A DNA stretch of 64,000 bases from Macrocystis pyrifera. Lineage: Eukaryota > Sar > Phaeophyceae > Laminariales > Laminariaceae. This document shows, piece after piece, positions 1 through 10,501 of the stretch. Positions within the stretch are counted from its first letter, which is position 1. The number at the start of each line of letters is the position of its first letter. The translations under genes were made by a program, and so were the position numbers. The stretch spans positions 1,557,197 through 1,621,196 of the forward strand of contig JASSKH010000030.1 in the NCBI GenBank assembly GCA_031763025.1, read 5' to 3'. The notes below the pieces were generated by a model. That model saw only the letters and a program-made list of their open reading frames with translations. It ran no database searches and was not told where the DNA came from.

Positions 1-760
1 CACGTGGACACCTACTCTACCGTTTTCCGGGCCGGGGGTACGTATTTTGATAAGAGCAAATTTTTATCGGGGGGGGGGGGGGGGCAATGTTTGTCGACAG
101 CGATTCTATTGTTTCCTGGGCTGCGGAAACGTACATCTCGAACAACCGAGCTGCATCTGAGGGCGAGAATGACGGAGACGGTGGCGCGCTGCAAGTCTCG
201 TTTGACTCCGCAGTTTCCTCGGCTGCCGAGACGCATTTCGTGAACAACTATGCTGGTCACGGGGGCGAGTTGAACATAGGATTCGCCTCCGCCGTTGCCT
301 TGCCTGGGACGCGAAAACGATGTGTTTGAACAACACTGCTCAGGGGGGCGCATTCGACGTGTTTTCCGGCTCCAATGTTTTATATACTGCAAAACCGTAT
401 TCTCGAACAACACCGCGCTGGACGGGGTTGGCCAGACAGTGGGAGTCAACAGTACATTTTCGTGAACCGCCGAGACTTTTTTCATGGACAACATCGCAGA
501 TCAAGGTGGCGCGCTGTTCGTTCGTGGAATCCCCTTCCAGTGTTTTATGGACCGCGGAGACAACTTTCTCAGGCCACCGGGAGGTTTCTGGCTCTGGAAG
601 TGCGCTCTTCATCGATAGCGGTTCCCATGTTCTCTGGGACGCTGAGACGTCTTTCTACGACAACAGTGCTGGCGACTCCGGGGGGGGGGCGTATTCATGG
701 GGCACAACGCCGCCCTCAGCTGGAGTGGACTGACCAGGTTTGTGTCTAAGGTCGCCGTGC

Positions 761-869
761 TATTACGGGGGTCCATAGGTAACGGGACCAAATTTTGTTA
801 GTAAAAATCGGCAAATATATAGGTTTTTATGTACATCATAGGTCCTGTTAACTATGGACCCCCACAATA
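761..869 (+). mobile_element. MITE-A copy 1
   Basis: About 110-bp non-autonomous element. Family consensus in the forward orientation: left end TATTACGGGGGACCATAGTA, core AAATATTGTTAGTAAAAATA then GGTTTTTGTGTGTACCGTAG, and a right end that is the inverted repeat of the left. This copy has the variant TIR (GGGGGTCCATAG...CTATGGACCCCC) at both ends and interrupts the beta-helix coding sequence. Confidence 0.9.
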
Positions 870-1899
870 GACGGTGGCGCGATAGGCTCGTCCCTGGCGG
901 ACTCAGGGCGGCTTTTTTCGGCAACACGTGCGGAGGTAACGGCGGCGGGGTGGTTTTGGCCGGGTCGCTATTTTTTACCGTGGAGAGGGAGGATATGGTG
1001 TTCGAGGGGAACTCCGCGGATGTTGCTGGAGGTGCCGTGTTTATTTCAGCAACGAGTTTCGGGCCAAGGTTCTTCCGTGCGACTTCCAAGTCAACTATGG
1101 CCAAGGTTGGCGGCGCTGTCTACGCCACCGGAAGCGGCACAGCGGTTACCGAAGATGAGCACGGTTCGGACAAAATATTTCGTCCAACGACGTTCATTGG
1201 CTGCGACTTCACTGCCAATGAAGCAACTGCGACCGGGGGTGCAGCGGAGAACGGTGCAAGTCTTGAGGAATTCACGAACACTACTTTCGTGCGAAACGAA
1301 ACAGGAGCCGGAGGAGCTCTCAGACTTGCTGGAACGTCGTCCCTGGACAACTGCTCGTTTGATAGCAACGTGTCGGGAGAGGGAGAAGAGACTGTGGTAT
1401 CTAGCATCGGCCTTCATTCAGCAGGTTTCAAAACTGCAGTTTTATTAACAACACGCTTGATTGCGCAACGGGAAAAATTATCAACATCAGTGCCGTGAGT
1501 TCTTTCATCCTCGGCGGCTTGGAATCCTAGCACGGCGGATGGTGGGGTGAGGACCGAAGATGTGGACGAGCGGTGCTTGTTGCCCTCTCTGACATTTTAA
1601 CCGGTGTTCGACGTGTTTTTATTGCCTTCCTGCAGGCGGGAGACTTGTTCTCGGCTGGTAGCAGCGGGAGCGATACACCGTGCGATGGATGCTCCCAGGG
1701 GAGACCAGCACCGGTTCCGATTTGTTCGCCGCAGCTGGAGCAGTGGCAACGCTACCGTGGACTCACTGGAGATCGAAAGGGGGTATTGGCGCGCGACAGC
1801 GACGAGCACAGACGTACTGGCGTGCTACAATACGGACGCTTGCAACGGGGGGTACCACCGGAACACAAAATTATTGCGACGAAGGGCGCGAAGGCCCAT

Positions 1900-2187
1900 G
1901 TGAGATGGTGTTGGTAAATAGTTGCGCACCGCGTTGTGCGAATGGGCTCGATTCTTGAGTGTAGGGTGTCTCCGCACTCTGCGTAGGCAGTTAGAGGGGT
2001 CTGCCACACGATAGCTCAAATATTGGGAACACGTCCTCGGGAACAGTTCTGATGATCTCGGTGGCACGCGTGCTCCACTAAATTGCGTGCGTTCGTCTTT
2101 TTTTTTTTAATACACAATAGTCCGTGCGTGGCCTAGCTAATCGGCTATCCGTTTTGTTCTACGATGCTGGCCTATTACCACGCGTAG
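1900..2187 (+). other. Intron in the beta-helix pseudogene (GT-AG, 288 bp)
   Basis: The donor is CCCAT|GTGAGA and the acceptor CGCGTAG|ATTG. Joining the flanks restores a Pro-Tyr-Cys-Ser-Ile-Cys reading (EGP-YC-SIC) expected at this place in the Cys-rich module, which is why the boundary is placed here. A T10 run at 2098-2107 lies inside it. Confidence 0.6.
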
Positions 2188-2438
2188 ATTGTTCCATCTG
2201 CAGCGACGAGTACACACCGAGTTTAGGATTCACATGCGGTGAGTGCACAGGAAAAGGGAGTGGCTTCGCCGTCGCGGCTGTCGTGGCCGTACTGGCGCTT
2301 GTTCCTGTCGGCTTCATCGTACGCTTGGTGTCAGGAGCTCCGGAGGGCTCAGGGCGAGATATCATCGCTTGCGCTACGCGGCGTATTCCGGTCCAATCCC
2401 TCGACATCGCCATCCTCGTGTGGCTGATTTTGACCCAG

Positions 2439-3330
2439 GCAAGTCTTCTGGTGTCGTACGCTTGCTTGATGTACCTCGTATCGGAAGACCCTGGTGCGTC
2501 CGCATTCTGAGCGGTTTCGTTTTGCTAACGACCGCCTGCTTCGATTACACGTTCCGCAAGTAGGTACCATCACGCCATCGTCTCCATTTCGCGGAGAGCT
2601 TTGGTGGTCCTTCGGGTCTTCGGGTTGATTGTACTAAACAAATAGCCGTCGACGCGGAATTATCGATACGGTACTGCCGAGCCTCCGCTTACATACCTGG
2701 TATATGATCAACTCGGAGGCAACGTTGCTCCATGATCGTCACGTTTGCTGAACTCCGAAGTTATGTTGCCGACAAGCTATGCACCCACGCGCTAGGCTCT
2801 GGACTGCGGAGAAATTTCTCGCGTACCGTCATTCTGCTTCTTGCGGCGAGGTGGTGATGTCGAGTACCTGGTACGAACTAATACGTTGTAGGGACCGAAA
2901 TCAAACAGGTGATGGCAGTTTCCTACGGCTTTGTGTATTTCGACGAGCCGATTGTGATATCCCGCCGATTCCGTGCGCGTCCGTTGTGGCTCCCGGGTAC
3001 AGAGTGCGTTCCGTGCCGACTATTACGGGGAACCATAGTAAATAGGACCAAATACTGTTAGCGAAAATAGGTAAATGTATAGGTCTTTGTATGCACCGTA
3101 AGGTCTTATTAACAATGGCCCCCCGTAATAGTTTCGTGTTGACTACTCCGAAAAGCAAGGGCACGTCTGATTAGAATCGGCGCTCGTACGCTGCTCAAAC
3201 AATTGTGTGAGTTTGCACAAATGGTTGATCCACCCTCGAGAGCGCAAAGTGTATTAGTTGCGACGCATCCCAGGTTCAAAGCTTTCACGAACACAACCTT
3301 CTTATTTTGCCCTTTCTGCCGTTGGAGCAG
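2439..3330 (+). other. Probable GC-AG intron in the beta-helix pseudogene (892 bp)
   Basis: Upstream coding ends in ...VWLILTQ (CCCAG|GCAAGT). Downstream coding resumes after a pyrimidine-rich stretch and GGAGCAG with FASIANVTYPDVYQQL. The joined reading LTQ-FASIANVTYPDVY is what I expect for the family, and it requires a GC donor. MITE-A copy 2 lies inside the intron. Confidence 0.55.
3021..3130 (+). mobile_element. MITE-A copy 2
   Basis: Full length, forward, inside the GC-AG intron of the pseudogene. The right TIR has drifted (AACAATGGCCCC). Confidence 0.9.
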
Positions 3331-4390
3331 TTCGCGTCCATCGCCAATGTGACCTACCCGGACGTGTACCAACAATTACGTGACGGGCGTGGACATGCTC
3401 AACTTCGATCTGAGATGGATGACATCGGTCGGGTTCATCGCCGACATCGACTTCCATCCACGGCCATCTCCTAATGGTAACCATCGGCCCTATCGTCGCC
3501 TTCGCCTTCCTGGGAGCTGCACATACGGCCTGGGCGTGGATTGGAACCGCGGGTCCGCCGTCGCTCTAGTAAACGTACAGCGGAAACACTTGTCTGCGGT
3601 ACTGCTGGTGAAACTCTTGGTATACCCGCCGGTGACGCCTGCCCTGTTTCAGATGTTTGCTTGCGAGGAGCTACACGACGACAGGGAATACCTCCGCGCA
3701 AGACTACCGCATCGAGTGCGACCTTAGTAGGCACAAAATACTTCAAGTCTACGCGGGTTTCATGATTGTCGTGTACACGGTAAGCATTCCCTTGAACTCT
3801 ATGTAATCCTGTTGGTTTAGAAACCGTGACGTGCTGACGGACGGCGTACGTCGTAAGACCGATCTAAGCGCAAAGACAATTTCCGACCTCTGGACGTCGT
3901 ACAAACCGAATCGGTTCTAATACGAGGTGTCGAATGCGGTCGTCGGGTTTGGCTTGCCGGCGTGGTGGTGTTCATTTATCCGAACACGGCGGCCCATGTC
4001 GCGGTGACGCTTGTGATCGCTGTGTCCTTTCTCCTCGTGTCTGAAGGCTTAGCCCCGTACGTTTATCCGTCGGATGCGTGGGTCAACCGCAATGGGCACG
4101 TAATCGTGTTCATTAGTATGTGCATCGCGCTCCTGCTTAAGATCGACCTGCCCAACGAACAAGCGGCCAGCCAGAAGGCGTTTGAAACGATCCTTGTGTC
4201 GGCCCACGCAGTCATGGTTCTGGCAGTCGTTGTAGAGGGCATCGCGATGGCTTTCGCGTCGGGAAAGGAACAGCACGAGACTCTGAGGCCCCGATTCCGC
4301 GGTGACAGAGTCATGCCATTATTGCAGGAAATCCGCCCCGCCCACAGCGTGAATGACGCCAGTGCCAATGGGCAGGGCTCGCAAGGGTAG

Positions 4391-6057
4391 TGCCAAAGCG
4401 TATACTTGAACGGACGCGAGGAAGACAAACCGCCTCGGAGGCTTTTCGCTCAAAGAGGCGGCGCCGTTCTAACCGTGGTAAGCTCAAGATTTGCCTTTTC
4501 TGCACCGCGTTGTTGGTGTGATGTCGGTCAGACTTCGGTATCAGGCAACCTTCCTGGAGATTTAGTAGTTGTCTCTGCGCCTGGGTTAGTGGCTGAAAAC
4601 ACCGGGTGTATTTTTATTGTTCAATATGCTGAGCACTCCGTTCACCTTGGACGCCATCTATAGAGCGGCGATCAAGATACTCACGCCGATTTTGGGACTC
4701 ACAGGCAGTGACCGCCTGAAGAATGTCACCGAACAATGCAGCAATAGTGCGGCCGCCTTTGCTGACGATCCACCTGTGGGTAGAAGCTTGAACGGGCTAC
4801 TATTATACTGTGGGGTGCAAGCCCCTGTCATGTTTGTACTCTTCTTGTGAACTCCCGATAGCGCATCATCGACCAAAATAGTTTTTCTTTCGCTGTAGAA
4901 CTTTCTGCTGCGGTGAACAAAAGCGATGTTCGACTCTTAGTCGTAAATACAACTATACATTCATATGGTACATGTATGCTTTCCGGGTACAGCACACGCA
5001 AACGAAAGCGTACCCTATTTTTACAGGTAGGCGAAGAGAGAGGGGTTATCCGCGTTTCTTAAGTAGAAAATCAACGTCGTTTTAGGCAACGCATGGCAAC
5101 TGCCAGAAAGGGACATATTTATGTTTCGGCTTTCAGGAGGCCACGAGTGAATGCGGGGGGGGGGGGGGGGGGGAGGGTGCTGGCATGATTTTTTGTTTGT
5201 ATTTATTTTCGGTCGTAGTCAACATTTCAGGAAATATCAGCTCATCGTGTTTGGTTCCGGTGGAGCCCATCTCGAGGTTGATTGCTGGTCGATAGCACAT
5301 CTCTCCATACTTCGGTTGTTGAAGCTTTTCGAGGAGTCGGGATTTACTGCTTCGTTGTTTTTTGCCATGACTGGTGTGGTAATGGTATACTAGGTGTATA
5401 TCTATATGTCCTAGGGTCCTGCCGGGTTGTTTCCGCGCTTGACATTGCCCCTGCTGTGAAACACCACACATCATTTATTAGGAGCGGTGCACCAAATATG
5501 GCTGATAAACCAATAATGATAACCGCGTCTGTCAGGCATCGCGGACGGACGGAAGGGGCATTTCCTGGCTGGTTTGGGTTGCATTAAGTTGGCTTCAGTC
5601 GAGGTCAAAGATTAGACAACAAAGAAATTTTGCAACGTTGCGTGCCGTCGAACAGTTCTATCGTATCTATGTGTTGCTCGTGGAGTTTTGTCCCTGGAAC
5701 CAGTTTTCGTATCTTTGTCGACGTGTCGTTGCTATGATAAGAATACTGCGGCACAGTACCTGGTACCTGACAGTATGCACGTGCACACCATAGTATTGGT
5801 ATTGCACCTCTGATTAAATGTGTTCGGGTGCTGCCCCCCAGTGTGTGCTTTTTTATTTACATACGTAGTGGATAGAGGTGGGCGCCGTTAGAGGAAAAAA
5901 CGATCAACCAGCGGCTCTTCAAAACGCAATCGGCGGTTCTTCAAAACGCATCATGCGTTTGCGAGTGATCGGTTCTCCGGTATTTGGATAACCGGAAAGA
6001 ATATTTCCACTTAAACCGGTCCACCGGTTTTACCGGATAGAACCGGCAGTCCTCCCT
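4391..6057. other. Intergenic, no gene recognised
   Basis: No convincing coding frame. It contains a G20 run at 5155-5174 and TACCTGGTA palindromes near 5760. I see nothing else I can name. Confidence 0.5.
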
Positions 6058-6166
6058 TAATACGGGGGACCACAGCAAATAGGACCAAATATTGTTAGTA
6101 AGACTAGGTAAATATGTAGGTTTTTATGTATACCATAGGTCCTATTAACTATGGACCTCTGTAATA
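6058..6166 (+). mobile_element. MITE-A copy 3
   Basis: Forward. Mixed ends: left TIR near the standard type, right TIR of the variant type (TATTAACTATGGACC). It lies about 23 bp from copy 4. Confidence 0.88.
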
Positions 6167-6188
6167 GTAGCCGCACAACTGGTAGCAC

Positions 6189-7036
6189 TAGCACGGGGGA
6201 CCATAGTAAATAGGACAAAATATTGTTAGTAAAAATGAGTAAACATATAGTTTTTTTTTGTGTGTACCGTAGGTCCTATTTAGGGCCGCTCCTAACGAAC
6301 CGAAAAAAAATCACGATTCGTGACTTTTTGGCATGCCAAAAGATCACGATCCGTGACATTTCAGTTCTAACGAAAAAATCCGAAAGACGTCGCGTTTCGT
6401 AATATTTTCAAATAGTAAAAATTCCGATGTATCAAACCCAACGTTTTTTGGGGGTGGAGCCAACTCTCGAGAGTGGGGCACGGCCACGCCGGGCTGGGCC
6501 GTCCGCACCTGGCCCAGCCCGTGATATATTCGAATCGCGGGCCGAAGCCTGACCCAGCCTGCAAAATTCCGATTTCACCGACAGTCGGCCAAGCTCGGTT
6601 CGCGAGATTCCATCTCGCAGCCCGTCTGCCCGGCCTGGCCCGTGACATCCTCAGGTCATTTTCGCGTTTGTCTTCCAGCAGTGGCTCCTCCTCCTGGAAT
6701 TTTCGAGGCCACAACCTCCTCGTTAGCCCGCGCCCAGCGGTGTCTTTGGGTAGCCGCCCGTTGTCCACAAGCGACGTACGAAGCAGAGTCTGCCATGCCC
6801 CTATACCGACCTTCGGATACCGTTGGTGCGCGTGGGTTGAGTAGTGCCTTGATCAGGCGTATTTTGAGACACGACAAATGTCGCGAATCGTGATTTTGTT
6901 TTTTTAGGGAAAAGCTAAAAAAATTGGCGCCGTAATGAATCGTGACAAAAAAATCACGATTCACGACAAAAATCTCACGAATCGTGATTTTTTTTTTGTT
7001 CGTTAGGAGTGGCCCTTACTATGGTCTCCCGTAATA
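6189..7036 (+). mobile_element. MITE-A copy 4, split by a nested transposon
   Basis: The left part (6189-6282) and the last 18 bp (7019-7036) are one MITE-A copy in forward orientation, interrupted near its right end by the element at 6283-7015. Removing that element and one TTA restores the family sequence TCCTATTTACTATGGTC. Confidence 0.92.
6283..7015. mobile_element. PIF/Harbinger-like non-autonomous element (733 bp) with TTA target duplication
   Basis: The ends are GGGCCGCTCCTAACGAAC on the left and GTTCGTTAGGAGTGGCCC on the right, near-perfect inverted repeats, flanked by TTA at 6280-6282 and 7016-7018. A three-base TWA duplication with G/C-rich GGGCC ends is the signature of the PIF/Harbinger superfamily (family knowledge). 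Subterminal copies of the palindrome-like TCACGATTCGTGA occur at both ends. No transposase or Myb-like protein is encoded; the frames at 6473-6844 (+) and 6367-6768 (-) look like chance. Confidence 0.85.
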
Positions 7037-7420
7037 GTGAAAACGTTATTATAGTGACCAAAGCAAGGGCGAAAGCTAAATAGTCGCAGCACGGCATGTT
7101 AGTGATAATCGGCGGTTTCATACTGTTCTACGAATGTCTGGGGTTTATACCTGCGAGGCATTATGATCATAATTTTTTTTGGACGCCCGACATCATGACA
7201 CAATGCTTTAACGTAACATTATCGACGAACTGTGTTTGGATCGTGGCCACTGCGATTCGCGGTTGTTGTATTACAACAGTGCGGTTGCCACTGTTTTTCT
7301 TTGCTGAGATTGTATCGTTCATCCTCGCTACACCAAGGCTCCGTGGAAAATGTTCGATCAGTCTCTCACGCCATGATCAGTCGCAAGCTGATATTCGTGC
7401 CTGCGTAGACCGAGAGAGGG
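7037..7420. other. Intergenic, nothing recognised
   Basis: AT-rich unique-looking DNA between the nested element and the first poly-G-headed repeat. Confidence 0.4.
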
Positions 7421-7535
7421 GGGGGGGATGCTCGATATCATGCATGGCCATAGTCGTATTGGGGCGTACTCATTTGTTGCTTGCCTTAGTCATTTGACCA
7501 TTGACCACGCATCCCTTTCGAGACGGAGCACCGTC
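7421..7535 (+). repeat. Fragments of poly-G-headed repeat families F and G
   Basis: A G8 run is followed by ATATCATGCATGGCCATAGT (start of family F), then GGGGCGTACTCATTTGTTGC and GACCATTGACCACGCATCCC (family G). The family G core recurs at 8170, 22790, 25200, 60165 and 60246. Confidence 0.75.
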
Positions 7536-7544
7536 GTATTGGGG

Positions 7545-7885
7545 GGAGGGGTATACTCACTATCATGCATGGACGCAGTCGTATTACCATGGACCTTCGC
7601 ATCCCTACGATGCCGGGACGGAGCACGTGGGGTTTTCACTCACCAGTCAGACATCGCTAACACCAAGCACGAAGCGCCGTGAGGTATTCGGCGAGTCACA
7701 TGAAGGGTAAGCTGCATACTGCGAAGCACCGATTGTGATGCGGACTTTCATGCATGTGAATGACAGCGTCGAATGTATTGATTTGTTTTCCGGTGTGGCC
7801 ACTGCTTGAGATGGCAATGGGGCTACTATGTAACTGCCTCGTGGGTGCCTTGCCATAAACACTGCGTGATACGATCATTCCCCTG
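7545..7885 (+). repeat. Repeat family F, copy 1 (about 340 bp)
   Basis: Starts after a G-rich head with ACTATCATGCATGGACGCAG. It continues through CATCCCTACGATGCCGGGAC and a GCGCCGTGAGGT...CGAGTCACATGAAG block to GGTGTGGCCACTGCTTGAGA. The same order of blocks is found at 22834-23095 (+), 38345-38628 (-) and 53361-53755 (-). Confidence 0.8.
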
Positions 7886-8047
7886 GTGCGGAACAAACGG
7901 TCTCGACCCCGCACGATTTATCTAACCCGACCGACAGTTGCGGCGACCGCCAAAACAAAAAACGTAAGCGCATGGACCCTGGTTTTTTAGCTCACGTAGT
8001 GAGCGGCATGTTTTACAGCAGTGTCGTTACAACCCGACGCCAACCCA

Positions 8048-8165
8048 ACCTATATAGGGGGGGGGGGCACTCGAGATATTGCACAGCCGTAGTCGTATGA
8101 CCATAGACCTCGCATCCCTACAATACCTGGACTTAACACGTCGGTTTTTCACCGACCAGGCAGAT
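8048..8165 (+). repeat. Repeat family F, partial copy
   Basis: A G9 head is followed by the CAGCCGTAGTCGTATGACCA block and GTTTTTCACCGACCAGGCAG. It lacks the distal half of the family. Confidence 0.75.
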
Positions 8166-8169
8166 AGGG

Positions 8170-8300
8170 AGGGAGGGGGGTGTACTCAAGCGTTTTTTGC
8201 CTCAGTGATTAAACCAGTGAGCACGCAGCCCTTCCGAGACGGAGCACCCTTCCTACTCCAAATAGAGACACCTCCAACAGTTGGACGCTCAATACGTTGT
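8170..8300 (+). repeat. Repeat family G copy
   Basis: A G-rich head is followed by TGTACTCAAG, AGACGGAGCACCCTTCCTAC and a block ending TTCCATATATTACA. It closely parallels 25200-25350. Confidence 0.7.
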
Positions 8301-8348
8301 TTCCATATATTACACAGAAACGTTTTGCCAATCTTATTATCCCCTGCA

Positions 8349-8484
8349 GTAGTAGTAGTAGAAGTAGTAGCAGAAGTAGGAGGAGGAGTTACTCAGTAGT
8401 AGTAGTAGTAGCAAGAGTAGTACCTGGTAGTGTATTAAGAGCAGCAGTATTAATAATATTATTAATAATAATAGTTGTTGTTGT
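8349..8484. repeat. AGT/ATA/TTG trinucleotide microsatellite tract
   Basis: Impure (AGT)n, then (AAT)n, then (GTT)n in succession. Confidence 0.85.
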
Positions 8485-8511
8485 TGTTCTCCTAGAGGGG
8501 GCAGACACCAG

Positions 8512-8550
8512 CTCAGTTCTGAGAGGTTTCTCACATTTCTCAGAACTGAG
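8512..8550. other. Perfect 13-bp inverted repeat (hairpin)
   Basis: CTCAGTTCTGAGA at 8512 pairs with TCTCAGAACTGAG ending at 8550, leaving a 13-base loop. It lies just upstream of repeat family H. No gene is attached. Confidence 0.7.
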
Positions 8551-8584
8551 TTTACTTGGATTCTGTGTACTTATAGATATAGTA

Positions 8585-9075
8585 CTCTCAAACGAGGGAG
8601 TCCGCGGTGACACAAAGAAAGGTGCTGGAGCCCTCGAGAAACCAGAAAAATCGAAATCGGCTGCCTAAAAATACGCGAGACGAAGAGGCGCACACAAGAT
8701 GAAATCGATGAGCAAACTTATAACCAACATGGCCGCGGGCATATCCTCTCAACTACCTGGTACAAGATAGAGTTCCCTCCGTTCCCACAAATAACCAACT
8801 CGTGGCTGCTGTCTGGAGTGCTACCTGCACCGTACTAAACGCACGGTAGTCATGGACAGAGAGGAACACGCCTGCTGTCTGGGGTGCTTTCAGAGTGACG
8901 ACTCGCGGACATGCAGTGAAAAAGGAGCAATCTACCCTAGAAAAAAAACCACCACACCAATATCAACGATCGCCATCTCTTCCCGGACTGTCTGACACAA
9001 AAGGTGCAGCACAGCCATGAAACCGCGTCCTTGATAATTGCGGGGGTCATTCCACATGAGTACTGCTGCTTAATT
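8585..9075 (+). repeat. Dispersed repeat family H, copy 1 (about 490 bp)
   Basis: Colinear with 41075-41575. Shared blocks include GGAGTCCGCGGTGACACAAA, AACACGCCTGCTGTCTGGGG and AAGGTGCAGCACAGC, in the same order. No frame is conserved between the copies, so I read it as a non-coding mobile or duplicated repeat. Confidence 0.85.
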
Positions 9076-9144
9076 CCGTCACCCCGTCTCTTCGTCAATT
9101 CTACAGCATGCCGCACTATTGGTAGCCAAGCAAGGTCCATAGGC

Positions 9145-9253
9145 TACAACGAGGGACCATAGTAAATAGGATCGACGGTAGACACAAAAAACCTATATAT
9201 TTACCTATTTTTACTAACAATATTTAGTCATATTTACTATGGCCCCCCGCAAT
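9145..9253 (-). mobile_element. MITE-A copy 5
   Basis: Reverse orientation (core reads ACCTATATATTTACCTATTT). The left TIR is shortened near GGATCGACGG. Confidence 0.88.
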
Positions 9254-10100
9254 CGGCGATGTCGGTGGTCAGTGCCATCCTGCGTTGGCTGTTGGCTCCT
9301 TGGTTCCGTGGAGACAAGCGTTTAACCCCGACATGCTACACGTGTTGGGACGCACCGACTGCGGCCACACAGGCTCTGGAGCACCAAGAAAATTATGTGC
9401 GTGGCTCGTATGTAAGGGTACTGGTACCCCCGGGTACGAGGTAAGACTGACCACAGCAGAGTAGAGCATACCATAACCCAAAGAAGACTGTCCACCTCAA
9501 ACACTACTATTAAAGCGTCAACTATCCAGCCCAAAGGTTGTCTACTTCAAGCACGACTACCGTCAGCTTTCCAAGGGCTGGGCCACTGCACGCAAATTTT
9601 CGGGAGTGTGTGTGTGAGCAATGATGGCTGTTGGCCTCGTGGCCCGGTCCGAGGACTGGGGGATGGGATGGAAGATCAGATGGGGGAGCAGTGTTGTTTG
9701 GTTCGTATGTAATACCAGATAGAACGCAATTGCATTGGACCATCCCTAAATGCGGCGAAATTCGGGCGGCGGGACTGTCGACTTTTCTACGTTCTCCGTT
9801 CTCCGGCACCAAAATTGTTTTTCACTTTTTTATTTCTGCTTTCCCAGGCCTGTAGCCTGTAGCCTTCCCAGCGCACGCAGACGGAGAGGCGACGATCTTG
9901 CGACGTGGGGAGGTAGGCAAGCGGCGCCTCTTCCACCTCCTCCTGAGCTTTTGTCGCGCGGCATGTCGTTGCTGTCGCTCCTTCCTGAGGTTTCGTCCGC
10001 CTACTACTCGTGCAGTGATTGTCTCAAACCTCAAGATTGCCTAATAGTAGACGCAAATCAAAGCCTGGGACCCCGCTTGTGCGAGCTCTGGCGCGATCAG
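9254..10100. other. Upstream flank of the acidic-protein gene
   Basis: No firm gene. A reading frame at 9960-10100 (MSLLSLLPEVSSAYYSCSDC...) runs in frame into the exon placed from 10101. It could be its true 5' coding part or an upstream intron read through; I cannot decide. Confidence 0.35.
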
Positions 10101-10501
10101 GACACCGAGTACGACCTCGAGAAAGAGGCACCTCCAGCCGCCGCTGCTGCAGCCGCCCGCTGCTGCAGCCGCCGCTGCTGCCGGGGCTTCCGCGGCCCCG
10201 GCCTCGGAAGACTTTGTCGGCCTCGCCTGGTCGAGCGATGGGCTGACCGACGCCGCCGAAGAGGAGGCGAGGATTCTGGACGACCTGCTCCGGCTCGGGC
10301 TGGAACTTGGAGACCTCGAGGATGTTTTCGGAAACACGGAGATTGACACTGCCGCTGTTTCTCCTCGGGGAAAGAAGGTTGAAGACTCCGCGGAGGGAGA
10401 TGGGGAGAAGGAAGAGGAGGAGGTGGAGGTGGTGGGCGTGGAGGTGGTCGAGGAGGGTGTCGGCGACGACTGCGGCACCGGTGGGGCTGCTACTAACCAA
10501 G
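10101..10501 (+). CDS. Acidic-protein gene, exon a
   Basis: The acceptor is placed at GGCGCGATCAG|GACACC. It reads DTEYDLEKEAPPAAAAAA in one frame, then SEDFVGLAWSSDGLTDAAEE and GLELGDLEDVFGNTEID in the next. The switch falls in GCCGCCCGCTGCTGC, where one C fewer would keep an Ala run open. Third positions are strongly G/C throughout, which supports coding. The donor AAG|GTGTGT is at 10502. Confidence 0.5.

Larger units (their letters stand above)
84..4390 (+). pseudogene. Decayed beta-helix (Pmp-like) multi-pass membrane protein gene
   Basis: Recognisable in pieces. At 87-1500 there are repeats of the type T-x-F-x-N-N-x-A-x-x-x-G-G-A-L with intervening S-x-V-x-W-x-A-E-T, typical of parallel beta-helix proteins resembling chlamydial Pmp repeats. 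At 1750-1899 is the segment GYWRATATSTDVLACYNTDA. At 2188-2260 is a Cys-rich module (CSICSDEYTPSLGFTCGECT), followed by a hydrophobic helix. At 3331-4390 there are several more membrane helices, including VYAGFMIVVY, RNRDVLTDG, ISDLW and GVVVFIYPNTAAHVAVTL, ending at a stop at 4390. As I recall it, this order (beta-helix, Cys module, TM bundle) is that of a large stramenopile family of unknown function, perhaps surface proteins. The copy is broken: the frame changes repeatedly (for example near 300, 400, 1845 at a G6 run, 3380, 3460 and 3700), in-frame stops lie at 3567, 3804 and 3918, and a MITE-A copy interrupts the repeat region at 761-869. I call it a pseudogene; a low-quality assembly of a live gene is the alternative. 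Confidence 0.75.
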
